This document shows, piece by piece, positions 45,531-58,317 of a stretch of DNA of 64,000 bases. The translations under genes were made by a program, and so were the position numbers. Within the stretch, counting starts at the first letter, position 1. Each line of letters begins with the position of its first letter. Source of the DNA: Hemibagrus wyckioides (lineage: Eukaryota > Chordata > Actinopteri > Siluriformes > Bagridae). The notes under the pieces were generated by a model, which was not told the DNA's origin, did no database searches, and was given only the letters and a program-made list of their open reading frames with translations. The stretch is from assembly GCF_019097595.1 (NCBI RefSeq), contig NC_080714.1, positions 4,746,759-4,810,758 on the forward strand. The letters are read 5' to 3'.

Positions 45531-46567
45531 AAGAGATAATTAATGGAGGAAATAAGACTCTCGGCAGCAGAGGAAATATTACCAGTATCAATCTAGGTGT
45601 GTTCTGGCAGTGCAGCCGCCAGCGCGAGGTTTATGATATCCATCTACACCTTAAAGGGATAGTTTAACATTTTGGCATGTGGAACCGTTTCTTTTTTTTT
45701 TTTTTTTTTTAACCGTAAGTCAAATGAATTCTTTGATGCCTTTTCCCCCTGCGTCCTGAAGTCTGTGTGTGAAAGAGCTACTTAGCATAATGAATGGAAG
45801 CGTATAGAAGCTCAACCCTTTCAAGGCAGAGGAGTCGAAGTCGGCTTCCCGCTCCCTCAAAAGTGCGGCATGTTCACTCACTTTTCACAGGTTACGGAGC
45901 AGTTATGATACTGTAATTAATTTCAGCGTCTCCGGCTTTTAGCAGCCGGAGAAGGACTAATGCGGAATAACCCGAGTCTCCCAGAGAAAGCCCAATTTTT
46001 AGCCTCATGTCGCGAGTAATGAAGAGTCTTAGCGAGGCGTGGGCATGTCAATACTCCAAATTAAATTTCGTTATTACAGTTTCCACTCCTTTCATCATGA
46101 CTTATCCTGCTGTATTTAATAGACTGAGACGTTATTGAAGAAAAACGTGTTTATTAAAGCTAATTCCATGCAGTAAAAGTGAAGCAGTGCTAAGGTTTAA
46201 AGAAGTCTGCTGAAGGTTATCATTTTTCAAAAAAAAATAAATAAAAAAGTCCCCCAGCATACTACAAGCAAAACTTTTAACTTTGAACCCGCGCTCTGAC
46301 TTCAGCTTCCTATCGAACAGCCTCGGCTCTGTGAAGTGATGTAACGTATATGTGAAGAAATAAAGGCCCTGCGGTCACACTTGATCTTCACCCGTTGATT
46401 GCTGATATTCTTATTTGTATCGGCATTTCTCCACCAGAGATTGACGTTGATTTATGTAAATGTGGCTTTATCAAATAAATTTAGCATATTTAATATATTA
46501 AATATATAAATATAGCATGTTTAACTGTTTATACAACCTGTTTTCAGGACATTTTACAGGTTGATTC
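45531..46567. other. no gene recognised
   Basis: Unique sequence with a T20 run near 45692-45711. About 45840-46130 is repeat-free and of high complexity, but no coding potential is visible. Confidence 0.5.
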
Positions 46568-46572
46568 CAGAT

Positions 46573-46625
<53 letters not shown>

Positions 46626-46662
46626 TTTTTTGTTTGTTTATGTATTTATTTATTTATTTTGT
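46568..46662. repeat. (TTTA)n microsatellite
   Basis: About 95 bp of TTTA/TTTATT, slightly interrupted near 46620-46640. Confidence 0.95.
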
Positions 46663-47099
46663 AACTATTAAAAATATATGCAAAAATTATACTCCAACAA
46701 AATGTTCTGCAAAAGTCTGTTTCATCCAAAGAGTTTTGTTTAATTAGAAGAAGCATGATTTGCATAAATGAACGTGTTTTTTTTTTTTTTATTTTTCAAA
46801 TACAGAAAAATACTTGTAAGAATATTCATAATCAGCTGGTAAAAAGTCTTATTGTGATATCATCTATTTTTTTTTTTAAATCTAATATTAATGTCTTGAC
46901 CAGTTATTATTCATTACTGACCAGTCCAGCTAATTTGTGTGGAAGACAGCAGATAGCGCCTTCATAGAAAGGACTGTTGATCTGCAGCCCAGGTCTTTTA
47001 TCCTTTCACTTGGATGTAGGATGTAATGAATGAATCCATGAGGAATCCTGACACCTCAGAGGGTTAAATGAATACCTGTACATATCACTGGTATAGAGA
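46663..47099. other. no gene recognised
   Basis: AT-rich unique sequence, no supported feature. Confidence 0.6.
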
Positions 47100-47285
47100 C
47101 ATTCATTCATTCATTCATCCATCTATCCATTTATTCATTCATCCATTTATTCATTCATCCATCCACCAATCCAACCATCCAGCCATCCATTCATCCACCC
47201 ATTCATTCATTCCTCCATCCATCCATCTATTCATTAATCCATCCATGCATTCATTCATTCATCCATTTATCCATCCATCCATCCG
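47100..47285. repeat. (CATT/CATC)n tetranucleotide array
   Basis: About 185 bp of mixed 'attcattcatccatccat'. It encodes Ile/His/Ser/Pro-rich peptide in any frame, which is meaningless. Confidence 0.95.
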
Positions 47286-47447
47286 TCTTCAGTAAAGGCA
47301 GTGACTCATGAGTCTGAGAAACACAGAGGATGAGGCAGGAATACAACCAGTATGAGACTTCAGGTATGGACATGTGTTTATCTGATTTGACCTGACTTAG
47401 GTGATTGATTTTTAACTTCCTGTTTTTCAGCTTTATATGTCCATGCT

Positions 47448-47486
<39 letters not shown>

Positions 47487-48167
47487 AGAGAGGGAGAGGA
47501 TGCTGACGTGCATCCCAGACCCTGAAGCTCTATGACTCACTCATTAACCCTCTGCTGTGGACGTCATTTCGGCTCTTCAACCCTCTCTCACACACACACA
47601 CACACAGACACACACACACACACACACAGACACACACACGGATGCTGGATCTGCAGAATAAAATCTTTCAGTTGGGAGACAGTGATGCCATTCATTTTTT
47701 CTGTTTTTCTCTTTTTCTCTGCCTTCCCAACGTCTGTGTCTTACTTTTCCTGTCTTGCTTGCTTTCTCTCTCTCTCTCTCTTTCTATTCCTCTGACATTT
47801 TGTGTGCCTCAGTCTGCCCCCCCCCCCCATCTCTCTCTCTCTCTCTCTCTCTGAATGATTCTCTCTCTCTCTTGGTCGTTGTCACTAATCATCTCTATTT
47901 CATTTCTCCGCTCTATCGATCTCTTTCTCCATTCATTGTGAATCTGATCTCACAAGTTGTTTGATCTCACGTTACAAACTAAATTCAGCAGGGATCTGAC
48001 AGTTCCAGTTAATGAGGTCTGACTAGGTCTTTTACAAACATGTCTCACTCATGTCTCGTCAGGGCTAAGTGTGTGTGTGTGTGAGATCGCATTCAGGTTT
48101 TAGGACATTAGCGATGCAGTCGATAATTCAAGTGTGTGAACATTGCAGCACCATCTCTCTCTCTCAT

Positions 48168-48201
<34 letters not shown>

Positions 48202-48605
48202 AGTTTATGCTCCACTGCTTCGTAAACACTCTGTGGGATCTGTGCTTAAGTATCCATAGAGCGAGTTTTATAAAAGCTGATAAAACAGAGATTAGACTGT
48301 AACCTAATTATATCGTTTTTACATTTTATGCTAAACATACTGACACACTGCTGTACAAAAAATAAGACAAAAATGTTTGCTTTTTTTTTTTACTTTGAAA
48401 ATCTCAGAACTTCAGTTCCCATCCACCAGCCATCTTATCTGTGAACATAATCCCCCAACCCCATCCCCGAAAATGCATCACACACTCAGAAGAGAGCGCT
48501 ATCGGCCCTCTTCCACATACATGAGTTCATTGACAAGTGATTGACAGGATGCCCCTCCCACACAGAGATCAGCAAATGTTGCTTTCTGTACAGCTCTGTA
48601 CTTTT
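47286..48605. other. unique sequence rich in CA and CT microsatellites
   Basis: (CA)n at about 47449-47482 and 47590-47638, (CT)n at about 47764-47783, 47830-47852 and 48153-48202. Unique sequence lies between; no exon supported. Confidence 0.65.
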
Positions 48606-48800
48606 GGGGATGTGGTAGCCCAGTGGTTAGGGTGTTGGACTAGTGACTGGAAGGTTGTGTCTGAATCCCAGGTCTGCCAAGCTGCCACTGCTGGGCCCCT
48701 GAGCAAGGCCCTTAATCCTTAGTTGCTCAGTTGTATAAAATGGCATAAATCGTAATATTTTTCTATCATTTCTATAAGGAGTTTTCCAGATGTTAAAGTT
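48606..48800 (+). mobile_element. tRNA-derived SINE, copy 3
   Basis: The A box TAGCCCAGTGG is at 48616-48626, the B-box position is decayed ('tgtctgaatccc') and the body is 'caagctgccactgctgggcc'. The tail 'tataaggagttttccagatg' is a worn form of the shared LINE/SINE tail, after a small insertion near 48735-48765. Confidence 0.75.
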
Positions 48801-49892
48801 TTGTAGCATCACCTTGTCATTGCGACTCCGAGTTTGTCTTCACCGGCTGTTTACCTGTTACGCGAGCTCAGCGGAGGATGGAGTGGGATAATGGCTCCAT
48901 TTCATTAACTATCTCAGGCGTGTTCTCTGTGAGGGAATCAACTCAACAACCATCATAGGGGCCGTTTCAGTACTCGGTATCAGTCCATTCATGAGCTGAG
49001 GAAACGATGCCACATCACTGGAGACGTCAGAGCTATAAAAACTACACAAACATCACTTCAGCTCATCAGAGTTTCCATATTCTAACAGTTCAGGAATCTG
49101 TTTATAAAAGAAAAAAATGGAGAAAGCACAGGGTACTTGATGCTGTAGTTTTGGTTTCCATATTTGTTTTCTTCTTCTAACTAATGAACTAGTGAGAAGA
49201 GACACTAAGCCTGTGATTAAAAACACTATGATAATGACATTAATGTAGGGCTGCACAATTAAACATTATTTTAATTATGTTGTTTTGCCTTCTTACGTTA
49301 AATAAACACAATTCCCTGCGAGTTTCCCAAAAGCCCAGGCGAAGCCTCGAATCCCAAGAGCAACGATAATATAAATATAATAACATGTTTTATTTGAATT
49401 ATTTCATTTGTTTATACTAAATATTTATAAGGCACGCTGAATTAACAGGAGTGGTTTTTGGAATCCGTTCATTCAAATAAAGGAATTTAGACGCTTTCCG
49501 GCACAAAGAAACTCGGTCTGTGAGGATTAAAGCAGCAGGAGGACGTGCAGTTAGAGGAAATCCAGTTAATCAACATTAAACTGATTCATTTCCAATTAAC
49601 AATTCTAATCGCCGAAGATTACAGATCCTGCTTTAATGAGAATATATGTTAAATATGTTGATTTTTTTAAAAAGGTTTGTTAGGTTTTGATTAAGTTTAA
49701 TGTTTTATATATATAAAATATAATATATATATTATTATAAATTTCTATTTTTGAAACTGGAGACTCCTTCCATGAATGTTAAATATTACAGAAACAAATA
49801 TACATTTTTATACCTGTTCAGATCATGCACCATACAATTCCTGGCTTGTTACTATAGCAACGATAACCTATAAATACTAGTTCACTGATTAG
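48801..49892. other. no gene recognised; conserved-noncoding-like block
   Basis: Unique sequence. About 49490-49640 ('ccagttaatcaacattaaac' to 'aattctaatcgccgaagatt') is repeat-free with several TAAT-type sites. About 49670-49745 is A/T-rich. Confidence 0.45.
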
Positions 49893-51018
49893 TCAGTCTT
49901 TAGATCCTAGGCTCTGTTAGTCACAGTCTTTAGATCCTAGGCTCTGTTAGTCTCAGTCTTTAGATCCTAGGCTCTGTTAGTCACAGTCTTTAGATCCTAG
50001 GCTCTGTTAGTCACAGTCTTTAGATCCTAGGCTCTGTTAGTCACAGTCTTTAGATCCTAGGCTCTGTTAGTCACAGTCTTTAGATCCTAGGCTCTGTTAG
50101 TCACAGTCTTTAGATCCTAGGCTCTGTTAGTCACAGTCTTTAGATCCTAGGCTCTGTTAGTCACAGTCTTTAGATCCTAGGCTCTGTTAGTCACAGTCTT
50201 TAGATCCTAGGCTCTGTTAGTCACAGTCTTTAGATCCTAGGCTCTGTTAGTCACAGTCTTTAGATCTTAGGCTCTGTTAGTCACAGTCTTTAGATCTTAG
50301 GCTCTGTTAGTCACAGTCTTTAGATCTTAGGCTCTGTTAGTCACAGTCTTTAGATCTTAGGCTGTATTAGTCTCAGTTTTAGATCTTTGGCTCTTTTATT
50401 CACAGTTTTTAGATCTTAGGCTCGGTTAGTCACAGTCTTTACATTTTGGGTTTTGTTAGTCTCTGTCTTTAGTTCTTAGGCTTTGTTAGTCTCAGTTTTA
50501 GATCTTTGGCTCTTTTATTCACAGTCTTTAGATCTTAGGCTCGGTTATTCACAGTCTTTAGATCTTAGGCTCAGTTATTCACAGTCTTTAGATCTTAGGC
50601 TCGGTTATTCACAGTCTTTAGATCTTAGGCTTTGTTAGTCTCAGTCTTTAGATCTTAGGCTCTGTTAGTCACAGTCTTTAGATTTTAGGCTTGGTTAGTC
50701 TCAATCTTTATATCTTATGCTTTGTTAGTCTCAGTCTTTAGATCTTATGCTCTGATAGTCTCAGTCTTTGTTTTAGGCTCGGTTAGTCTCAGTCTTTAGA
50801 TCTTAGGCTTAGTATTTGCAGTCTTTAAATCTCAGGCTTGGTTAGTCTCAGTCATTAGATCTAATGGTCTCTGTCTTGTAGGTCTGATGCAATGTTAGTA
50901 TCAATCTTTTGAAATTTGGGATCTCTTAATCCCAGTCTTGAGAGCTTTAGTTCTGATTTTCACAGTTGTTAAAGTTTAGACTTTGTTAGCTCCAGTCTAC
51001 AGATATTAGCCTTTGTTA
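49893..51018. repeat. 30 bp minisatellite array E1
   Basis: About 16 nearly identical 30 bp units run from 49893 to about 50370, of the form 'cagtctttagatc' plus 'ctaggctctgttagtca'. Increasingly diverged units continue to about 51018. Units up to about 50265 carry 'gatcctagg' (an AvrII site); later ones carry 'gatcttagg'. Strong identity at one end and decay at the other indicates recent expansion of part of an older array. A sister array is at 53010-53410. Confidence 0.95.
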
Positions 51019-52849
51019 AAAAAACAAAACAAAAAAAAAGAATCACCATCATTGTTTGAGAACTGTGGTAGACATATGCTCATGTAACAAGACAGATTAA
51101 ATCTGCTGCTGTGCTCATTGTCGTTGGCTTGAGAGCAGATATATTGATAGATTGGATAGTAGTTGATCATGAGAAGGTGATTTTTTTCTCTCCAGACATG
51201 GAGAGGCTGTTGTAACAGCTTGGATGTGATATGAGCAGAAACGCCACAGGCTTCTTTCGGTTGCCGGAGTGTTAATATCATTCGGAGGATTGAGTCGTGG
51301 AAGAGGTGATTTGGAGATGAGATGACGTTATCTATTCAGCTCTTTTCCGAGTGAGGAGAGAGGGAGAGACCGAGAACTGACACCGGCCTTGAGGCGGAGA
51401 TGCACCACTTTCCCCGATGGACTGAACTTAAGGCTGAAACGGATGAGAGAAATTTCAGCTTAATGGTTCGGCCTTCACCAAACCAAGACCTCGCTTTAAA
51501 TGGCCTTGCATTTATTTTGTTAGTTTCAGGCTTCTGTTATGAGCTCATGTCCTCAAGTCCTGTCTCATGACTCGTTTTGGAGATGTCACGTTTCGGTTTA
51601 ATTACAGAATCATTCTTCTAATCTGTTTCAGAGCATCATTCAGCTCCAGGCACCCCATTTGTTTCAGTGTTAACACTCTTCCCCTCGCCTTTTTTTGTTT
51701 CAATTCGAGAGAAAAAGGATGCACTGTGCTCTCATATTATCTGGATGTGCGTGCATAATTAGATTGCGATTCTTTATGAGAATCATTAGTACGATAGGTG
51801 CAGGATTGTTATGGCTTTATTTTATGCCCGTGATCTCGGGAGAGAGTCGGGGCTAATGCAAAAGAAATGAGACGATCACTCAAGCCTGGTCTCGGCCCTC
51901 TGTGGAGAGGTAATGCCAGTGTGGGAGGTTTTTTTTTTGTTTGTTTGTTTGTTTGTTTGGTTGGGTTTTTTTTACAAATGAAAACGAAAATAAACAAACA
52001 AATGTAATGATAATGAAGTAAATGGACAGAGGGAAACGTCAGAGTGAGTTTTGTGTGTAGCAGATGCGCTCATGATTATGTGGAAGTTGTGTTTGATGCT
52101 TCAAATCCACACGGAACGGCTGGAAAGACTGAGATTTGATTCCAAATGTTGACTTATTTCCTGTAGGAAGTCGTTTTGGCATGTTGAAATACTTCACTGA
52201 TTTTTATGGCATTTGGGGGAAAAGCCACATTTCAGACGAATCTTAAACTTGTCTGTAGAACTAGCTAAACATGGAGAACAGCAGGGAGTTTCATTCCTCA
52301 CCGTCAACAACTTTATTAAAAATGATATCCTAGATGCAGCGCGTGCCGTTTTGGATTCGAGCCGAGGATGACCACCATTGGCGCCAACAGGGAAGCAAAT
52401 GATATTTCTTTCTGGTTAAAATTTTTCATTTATACTTATAGACAAACCCCAATGGTGTCTAAAGACGCAGTTGCTTCCAGCTCCTCGATCCAACCATGTG
52501 TTTACCAATAATGTTTAGAAAAACAAACACAGATGCTGCTAATGAGCTGCTACTGTAGAGCAAGACCCACCCCAGAGAGCCACGCTTTAGAGAGCAGACA
52601 TTTAATTGGACGAGCACAAGACTGATTCGAATCATTTTCCCCAAAGTGACAAAATATCAAATGAAAACAAAAATATTTCCAGTATTTTTTTTGTCCATAA
52701 CACTAAAGGACCGGGACAGAAAGGGTCTCTTGTGGTCATTATACCACTGGCACTACACTGCAGTACTTTTCATCTTGATATTCAATTATATTCAAAACAG
52801 CTTTAGTTATGCCGCAGAACAATTATGACAGCTCTTTGTAAAAACAAAC

Positions 52850-52883
<34 letters not shown>

Positions 52884-53009
52884 CCATCAGCATGGCATAA
52901 TAATACCCAGAGCTGCTCACAGACTAATCCAGGAAAAAATGTCACTTGTTTGTTCATTAAGTGTTTGCTACATGAGATAAATGTCTCTAAGTAGCTTTTA
53001 CTCTTCCAA
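51019..53009. other. no gene recognised
   Basis: Unique sequence between two related 30 bp arrays. It holds a (TTTG)n tract at about 51938-51958 and a (GA)n tract at about 52851-52881. No exon with good borders was found. Confidence 0.55.
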
Positions 53010-53410
53010 CCAATTCCAGTCTTTAGATCTTAGGCTCTGTTGGTCTCAGTCTTTAGATCTTGTGCTTTGTTAGTCTCAGTCTTTAGATCTTAGGCTCTGT
53101 TAGTCTCAGTCTTTAGATCTTAGGCTCTGTTAGTCTCAGTCTTTAGATCTTAGGCTCTGTTAGTCTCAGTCTTTAGATCTTAGGCTCTGTTAGTCTCAGT
53201 CTTTAGATCTTAGGCTCTGTTAGTCTCAGTCTTTAGATCTTAGGCTCTGTTAGTCTCAGTCTTTAGATCTTAGGCTCTGTTAGTCTCAGTCTTTAGATCT
53301 TAGGCTCTGTTAGTCTCAGTCTTTAGATCTTAGGTTCCGTTAGTCACAATCTTTAGATCTCAGGCACTGTTAGTCACAATCTTTAGATTTTAGGCTCTGT
53401 TCTTTAGTTC
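53010..53410. repeat. 30 bp minisatellite array E2
   Basis: About 13 units of the same 30 bp family as E1, here 'tctcagtctttagatcttag' plus 'gctctgttag'. The central units are nearly identical and the edges diverged. Confidence 0.95.
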
Positions 53411-54514
53411 AGATTTTCCAAGGTGTTACAGGTGAGACTCCAGTCTTCAGATCTTAGGGTTTGTTAGTCCCAGTGTTCAGAGCCTGGCCTTTAGTTCTAG
53501 AATTAATTAGCTGGTTAAACAGTGTCTACCTAATTCTTGGTTAGTCTCAGTTAGTCATCTTTGTTTCAGTTTTTCGGCTTTGAGTTGTTCCCAGCCTTTA
53601 AGGCTCTGTCTCATAAATAATCCCAGTCATTAGGGATCTGATTCTCGGTTAGTCCACGTCCAAAGGACACACTGGGATTACTTCTTGGAAAGTGTTTTTA
53701 TTCTTTGTTTGGATATTTAGTTTTTGAACATGTTTGGTTTGTACTGTCAGTGTTTATCTGTAATACTGTGCTGCTGTGAGATGATGTTAATGCTTTGTTT
53801 TTTGATGAGACTCTTGTTGCTTAGCAGTGTTCTGGAGACAGCAGACACTCTCTCTTTCTTTCCTTTGGTTTGACTTGTTTGCTTTAGACGGTAAAGGTTA
53901 TTCTCTTTTCTGGCTTTCACTCTCTTTCATTTTGGCACAGCAGTCTAACTTTTCTGTGTCCCCCGCCTCTCTTTCTGTTTTTCTTTACTGAATGCGCCTT
54001 TCTTCTGTGAACAGCTGACGGTTCCTCCCCTCTTGTTTTGTCTTGTTTCCTGTGCAAGTGTATGACTGAAAGGTTAACAGCAGCCTATTAGACTGTAATC
54101 CACTCCATGCTGGCTTCTTATGTAAGGCACAAAAGACTGTTAGCATCTTATTTATGCTATATTTGGGTTTGTTCCGGGCTTTGTGCCATATGGATTCAGT
54201 GGAGTGCTAGAGCAGTTTGATATTTCTTTACTTTTCCTTTAAGCTCTTCAGAGAGAGGCTGGCTGGATTATGAAGAAGAATTTAAGCAAAGTTTGGAAAA
54301 GGTATATCCTGCGGGATTCGGGCCTAGAATCAGCATTAACAAATCAACCTTGATAAATATTTTGTGACTGTTAGCTGTTGGTGTGTGTGTTTTTTTGGTT
54401 TGTTTTTTTAAGTATGTGGAAGAAATATTGAATGGACAAAAAATTCCGTTAGTCTTTAGGTACCATGTCTCACAGAATTGATGATAAATCAAGAAAGATT
54501 CAACCGAAACCAGA
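53411..54514. other. no gene recognised
   Basis: T-rich unique sequence with a few stray words of the 30 bp repeat ('gttagtcccagtgttcagag') just after the array; no gene supported. Confidence 0.55.
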
Positions 54515-54965
54515 CAGCTGAAGGCTGAGACTAAAATAAGTGGTGCTTCTTGTTTTTACCTGTCCAGTTTCAGTGCACATGATAGCTTCAGAATCCTGTT
54601 CCTGGCTAAGAGGAACGGATCCCAGTGTGGTCATCTGATGTTGTAGCTCATCCACCTCAGGGGTCACTGATTTCTGCATTCTGAGATGCTTTTCTGCTCA
54701 ACCTGGCTGTAAAGAGTAAATATTTGTGCTACTTTATACTTATATAAATCAATCTGGTCATTTTCTTCTGACCTTCTCTCATCATTTACACACAAAGATC
54801 TGTGGCGAAATAGATTGGGGTTTTTTTTCATTCTGTTTGATGTGAACCTTAACTGAAGCTCTTGATCTGTATTGCACATTTTCTGGCATTGTGCTGCTGC
54901 CACATAATTAGCTGATTAGGTGACTGCAGGTGTGCCGGTGTTCCTAATAAAGTGGACAGTGAGTG
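54515..54965 (-). mobile_element. Tc1-type transposon fossil, third lineage, with right terminus
   Basis: On the minus strand this reads from the terminal sequence 'cactcactgtccactttatt' (from 54965) through the leader ('aatgtgcaatacagatcaag'), the start region, then a deletion near 54812, then transposase sequence including the complement of 'gttgtagctcatccacctca'. Stops and gaps abound. It is the same lineage as 7203-7430 and 62770-63075. No matching second terminus is seen, so it is truncated. Confidence 0.65.
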
Positions 54966-55194
54966 CCTTGCATACAATCCAGCTTTTAGATTCATTCTCT
55001 CACAGAACTGATAAAAAAGGCCACAAAAACTGAAAGCAAGTTCATGTGAAGGCGGATGTTTGAATAATCAAATCACTGTTTACAAAGTTCAGTGAGTTTG
55101 TATGTTTACAGTGTTTATCTGTAGAGTTCTGCTTTCTACTTGATTTTCTTATTCAGATCTCCATTAGAGTTTATTGGTAATAATCTGCGTAATG

Positions 55195-57105
55195 ACTTAG
55201 TGAAGTAGGCGTGGCCTCTGTAACAGACAGTCTTAGTGAAGGTGTGTTCTCTGTAACTGTTAGTCAGGGTGAAGGAGGTGTGGCCTCTGTACTTGTCAGT
55301 CTGAGTGAAGGAGGCGTGGACTCTGTACCTGTCAGTATCAGTGAAGGAGGCGTGGCCTCTGTACCTGTCCATCTGAGTGAAGGAGGCATGGCCTCTTTAA
55401 CTTTCAGTCTCAGTAATGGAGGTGTGGCCTCTGTACTTGTCAGTGTCAGTGAAGGAGGTGTGGCCTCTACCTGTCAGTCTGAGTGAAGGAGGCGTGGCCT
55501 CTGTACCTGTCAGTCTAAGTAAAGGAGGCGTGGCCTCTTTAACTTTCAGTCTCAGTAATGGAGGTGTGGCCTCTGTACTTGTCAGTGTCAGTGAAGGAGG
55601 TGTGGCCTCTACCTGTCAGTCTGAGTGAACAAGGCATGGCCTACCTGTCAGTCTGAGTACATGAGGCGTGGCCTCTGTAAACTGTCAGTCTGAGTGAAGG
55701 AGGTGTGGCCTCTGTACCTGTCAGTCTGAGTAATGGAGGCGTGGCCTCTATAACTGTCAGTCTGAGTGAAGGAGGTGTAGCCTCTGTACCTGTCAGTCTG
55801 AGTACATGAGGCGTGGCCTCTGTACCTGTCAGTCTGAGTGAAGGAGGCATGGCCTCTGTACCTGTCAGTCTGAGTGAAGGAGGTGTAGCCTCTGTACCTG
55901 TCAGTCTGAGTGAAGGAGGTGTAGCCTCTGTACCTGTCAGTCTGAGTGAAGGAGGTGTAGCCTCTGTACCTGTCAGTCTGAGTGAAGGAGGTGTAGCCTC
56001 TGTACCTGTCAGTCTGAGTGAAGGAGGTGTAGCCTCTGTACCTGTCAGTCTGAGTGAAGGAGGTGTAGCTTCTGTACCTGTCAGTCTGAGTGAAGGAGGC
56101 ATGGCCTCTGTACCTGTCAGTCTGAGTGAAGGAGGTGTAGCCTCTGTACCTGTCAGTCTGAGTGAAGGAGGTGTAGCCTCTGTACCTGTCAGTCTGAGTG
56201 AAGGAGGCATGGCCTCTGTACCTGTCAGTCTGAGTGAAGGAAGTGTAGCCTCTGTACCTGTCAGTCTGAGTGAAGGAGGCGTGGCCTCTGTACCTGTCAG
56301 TCTAAGTAAAGGAGGCGTGGCCTCTTTAACTTTCAGTCTCAGTAATGGAGGTGTGGCCTCTGTACTTGTCAGTGTCAGTGAAGGAGGTGTGGCCTCTACC
56401 TGTCAGTCTGAGTGAACAAGGCATGGCCTACCTGTCAGTCTGAGTACATGAGACGTGGCCTCTGTAAACTGTCAGTCTGAGTGAAGGAGGTGTGGCCTCT
56501 GTACCTGTCAGTCTGAGTAATGGAGGCGTGGCCTCTATAACTGTCAGTCTGAGTGAAGGAAGTGTAGCCTCTGTACCTGTCAGTCTGAGTGAAGGAGGTG
56601 TAGCCTCTGTACCTGTCAGTCTGAGTGAAGGAGGCATGGCCTCTGTACCTGTCAGTCTGAGTGAAGGAGGCATGGCCTCTGTACCTGTCAGTCTGAGTGA
56701 AGGAGGCATGGCCTCTGTACCTGTCAGTCTGAGTGAAGGAGGTGTAGCCTCTGTACCTGTCAGTCTGAGTGAAGGAGGCATGGCCTCTGTACCTGTCAGT
56801 CTGAGTGAAGGAGGCATGGCCTCTGTACCTGTCAGTCTGAGTGAAGGAGGCATGGCCTCTGTACCTGTCAGTCTGAGTGAAGGAGGCATGGCCTCTGTAC
56901 CTGTCAGTCTGAGTGAAGGAGGCATGGCCTTTCTGTCAGTCCTGGTGAAGGAGGTATGGCCTCCTTACCTATCTGACTCGGTGAAGTATGCAAGCTTTCC
57001 ATCCGTCTCTGTCGCAGTGATGGAGGTGTATCATCTGTACCACTTTGTCTCAGTGAAGGAGGTGTGGCTTTTCTCTCGGTCCTGGTGTAAGAGGTGTGGC
57101 TTTTT
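55195..57105. repeat. 36 bp minisatellite array D2
   Basis: About 1.9 kb, roughly 53 units of the form 'cagtctgagtgaaggaggtg' plus 'tagcctctgtacctgt'. 36 is a multiple of three, so long frames stay open on both strands with a 12-residue period (plus: VASVPVSLSEGG; minus: PPSLRLTGTEAT). Internal duplications are visible: about 55511-55780 recurs 787 bp downstream at 56298-56567, and a shorter part also occurs 142 bp upstream at about 55391. Unit core shared with D1 and D3. Confidence 0.95.
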
Positions 57106-58317
57106 ACTGTAACAAACCCGTGTCATTAGAGTAAGTTAGAAAGGAGCCTCTTCATCAGATAGTTTTGCTGCTCACTGAAGCAAGCTAAAGATGAAAAGCT
57201 GGATCTGAGCTGCAAATACAAACAGCTCTATATTTGTTTTTTTGGCAGGTTTTTCATCTCCGCTTTGTAGATGAACATAAATATTAAAAAGTAATGATGG
57301 CCTGACTTTATTAAAAGGAGTATTAAGAAGAAATTCACTGAATCCTTTCAGACTTTCTACAGTGAAACGAGTCCCAGCGTACTGCTGCATACTGAATCAA
57401 AAGCTGGATCATCCGTTATTTTGCAGCGCTCTGGGTTTTTTTTCATCTAGGTAGATGATGAATATTGAAAATAACGATACCTCAGCAACCTGGAAGGAGT
57501 GGGAAAGTTGCTTGTGTTAAATCTCTCTTTGGAGTTGCTGTCTCGGTACAGAGTGAGCGCATGCTGATGGATAGAACTGAACGAGCCAGTAGTTTCCTCA
57601 GATTAGTGTGTTTATTATGAAAACCTGTCCATTTTTCATGGCAGCGAGGTGCTCGTAATGTGCACTGGCAGTGAAACAGAGGAGGTCCTGTGCCAATCTG
57701 TCTATTAACGAGTACTAGAGCGAGCGTGGAATAGGCCAGATCCATGCAGACTGATGGAGAAATGGGAGGAAGAGAAAAATGGGTGGCTGCCACATCAGTC
57801 ATTCTTCCTCTGCTCTACTACATGCGTTAATAACATGAAGAGAGCTGACTAGAGAGAGAGAGAGAAGCTGAAGCTGGGGGAATATGAAAAACCTGAAAGC
57901 CATGAGAGAAGTGAAAAATGCTGAAAGGCTGCCTGAAAACGTTCTCACAAAAAAAAAAAAAGCATTATTTCATTTCAGAGCAATTCAGAGTTTTGTGAAC
58001 ACTTATGAATGCGAAATCTTTTTCAGAAAGTTTGGCTGATTTGAATAACTCGGGCTTTGTGTCAAAGTCAGCTTCAGTCTCTCTGCAGACCGGTATAAAG
58101 GCCACATTATCTAGAGTGCTCAAGATACAATACAGCACACGTGGGCTCACATCTCACCAAGCTCAAACAGGCAGGACAGACCCATGAGACCTGTAGACGT
58201 GTTGGAATGGAAACATAGATGGAGCGTGAAGACGTGAGACATGAAAGACTAAGGACATGAGAGGAGCTTTTCCTTAAATCTTTATCTTGAATTTTCAGTA
58301 AAACAGATGTACAGACA
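57106..58317. other. no gene recognised
   Basis: Unique sequence with a short (GA)n at 57852-57865 and an A-run at 57949-57961. Open frames up to 106 codons (57482-57802 minus) carry no recognised domain. Confidence 0.5.

Noticed and set aside
44752..45591. 279-codon Ser/Leu-rich minus-strand frame
   Set aside because: Translation of a GA-rich minisatellite.
49893..50370. CRISPR-like array because of regular 30 bp repeats
   Set aside because: Units are directly adjacent with no unique spacers, and the DNA is clearly eukaryotic; it is a minisatellite.
55641..57112. Open frames of 165-206 codons on both strands as repeat-proteins
   Set aside because: The 36 bp unit is a multiple of three and open on both strands; mirror-image frames argue against coding.
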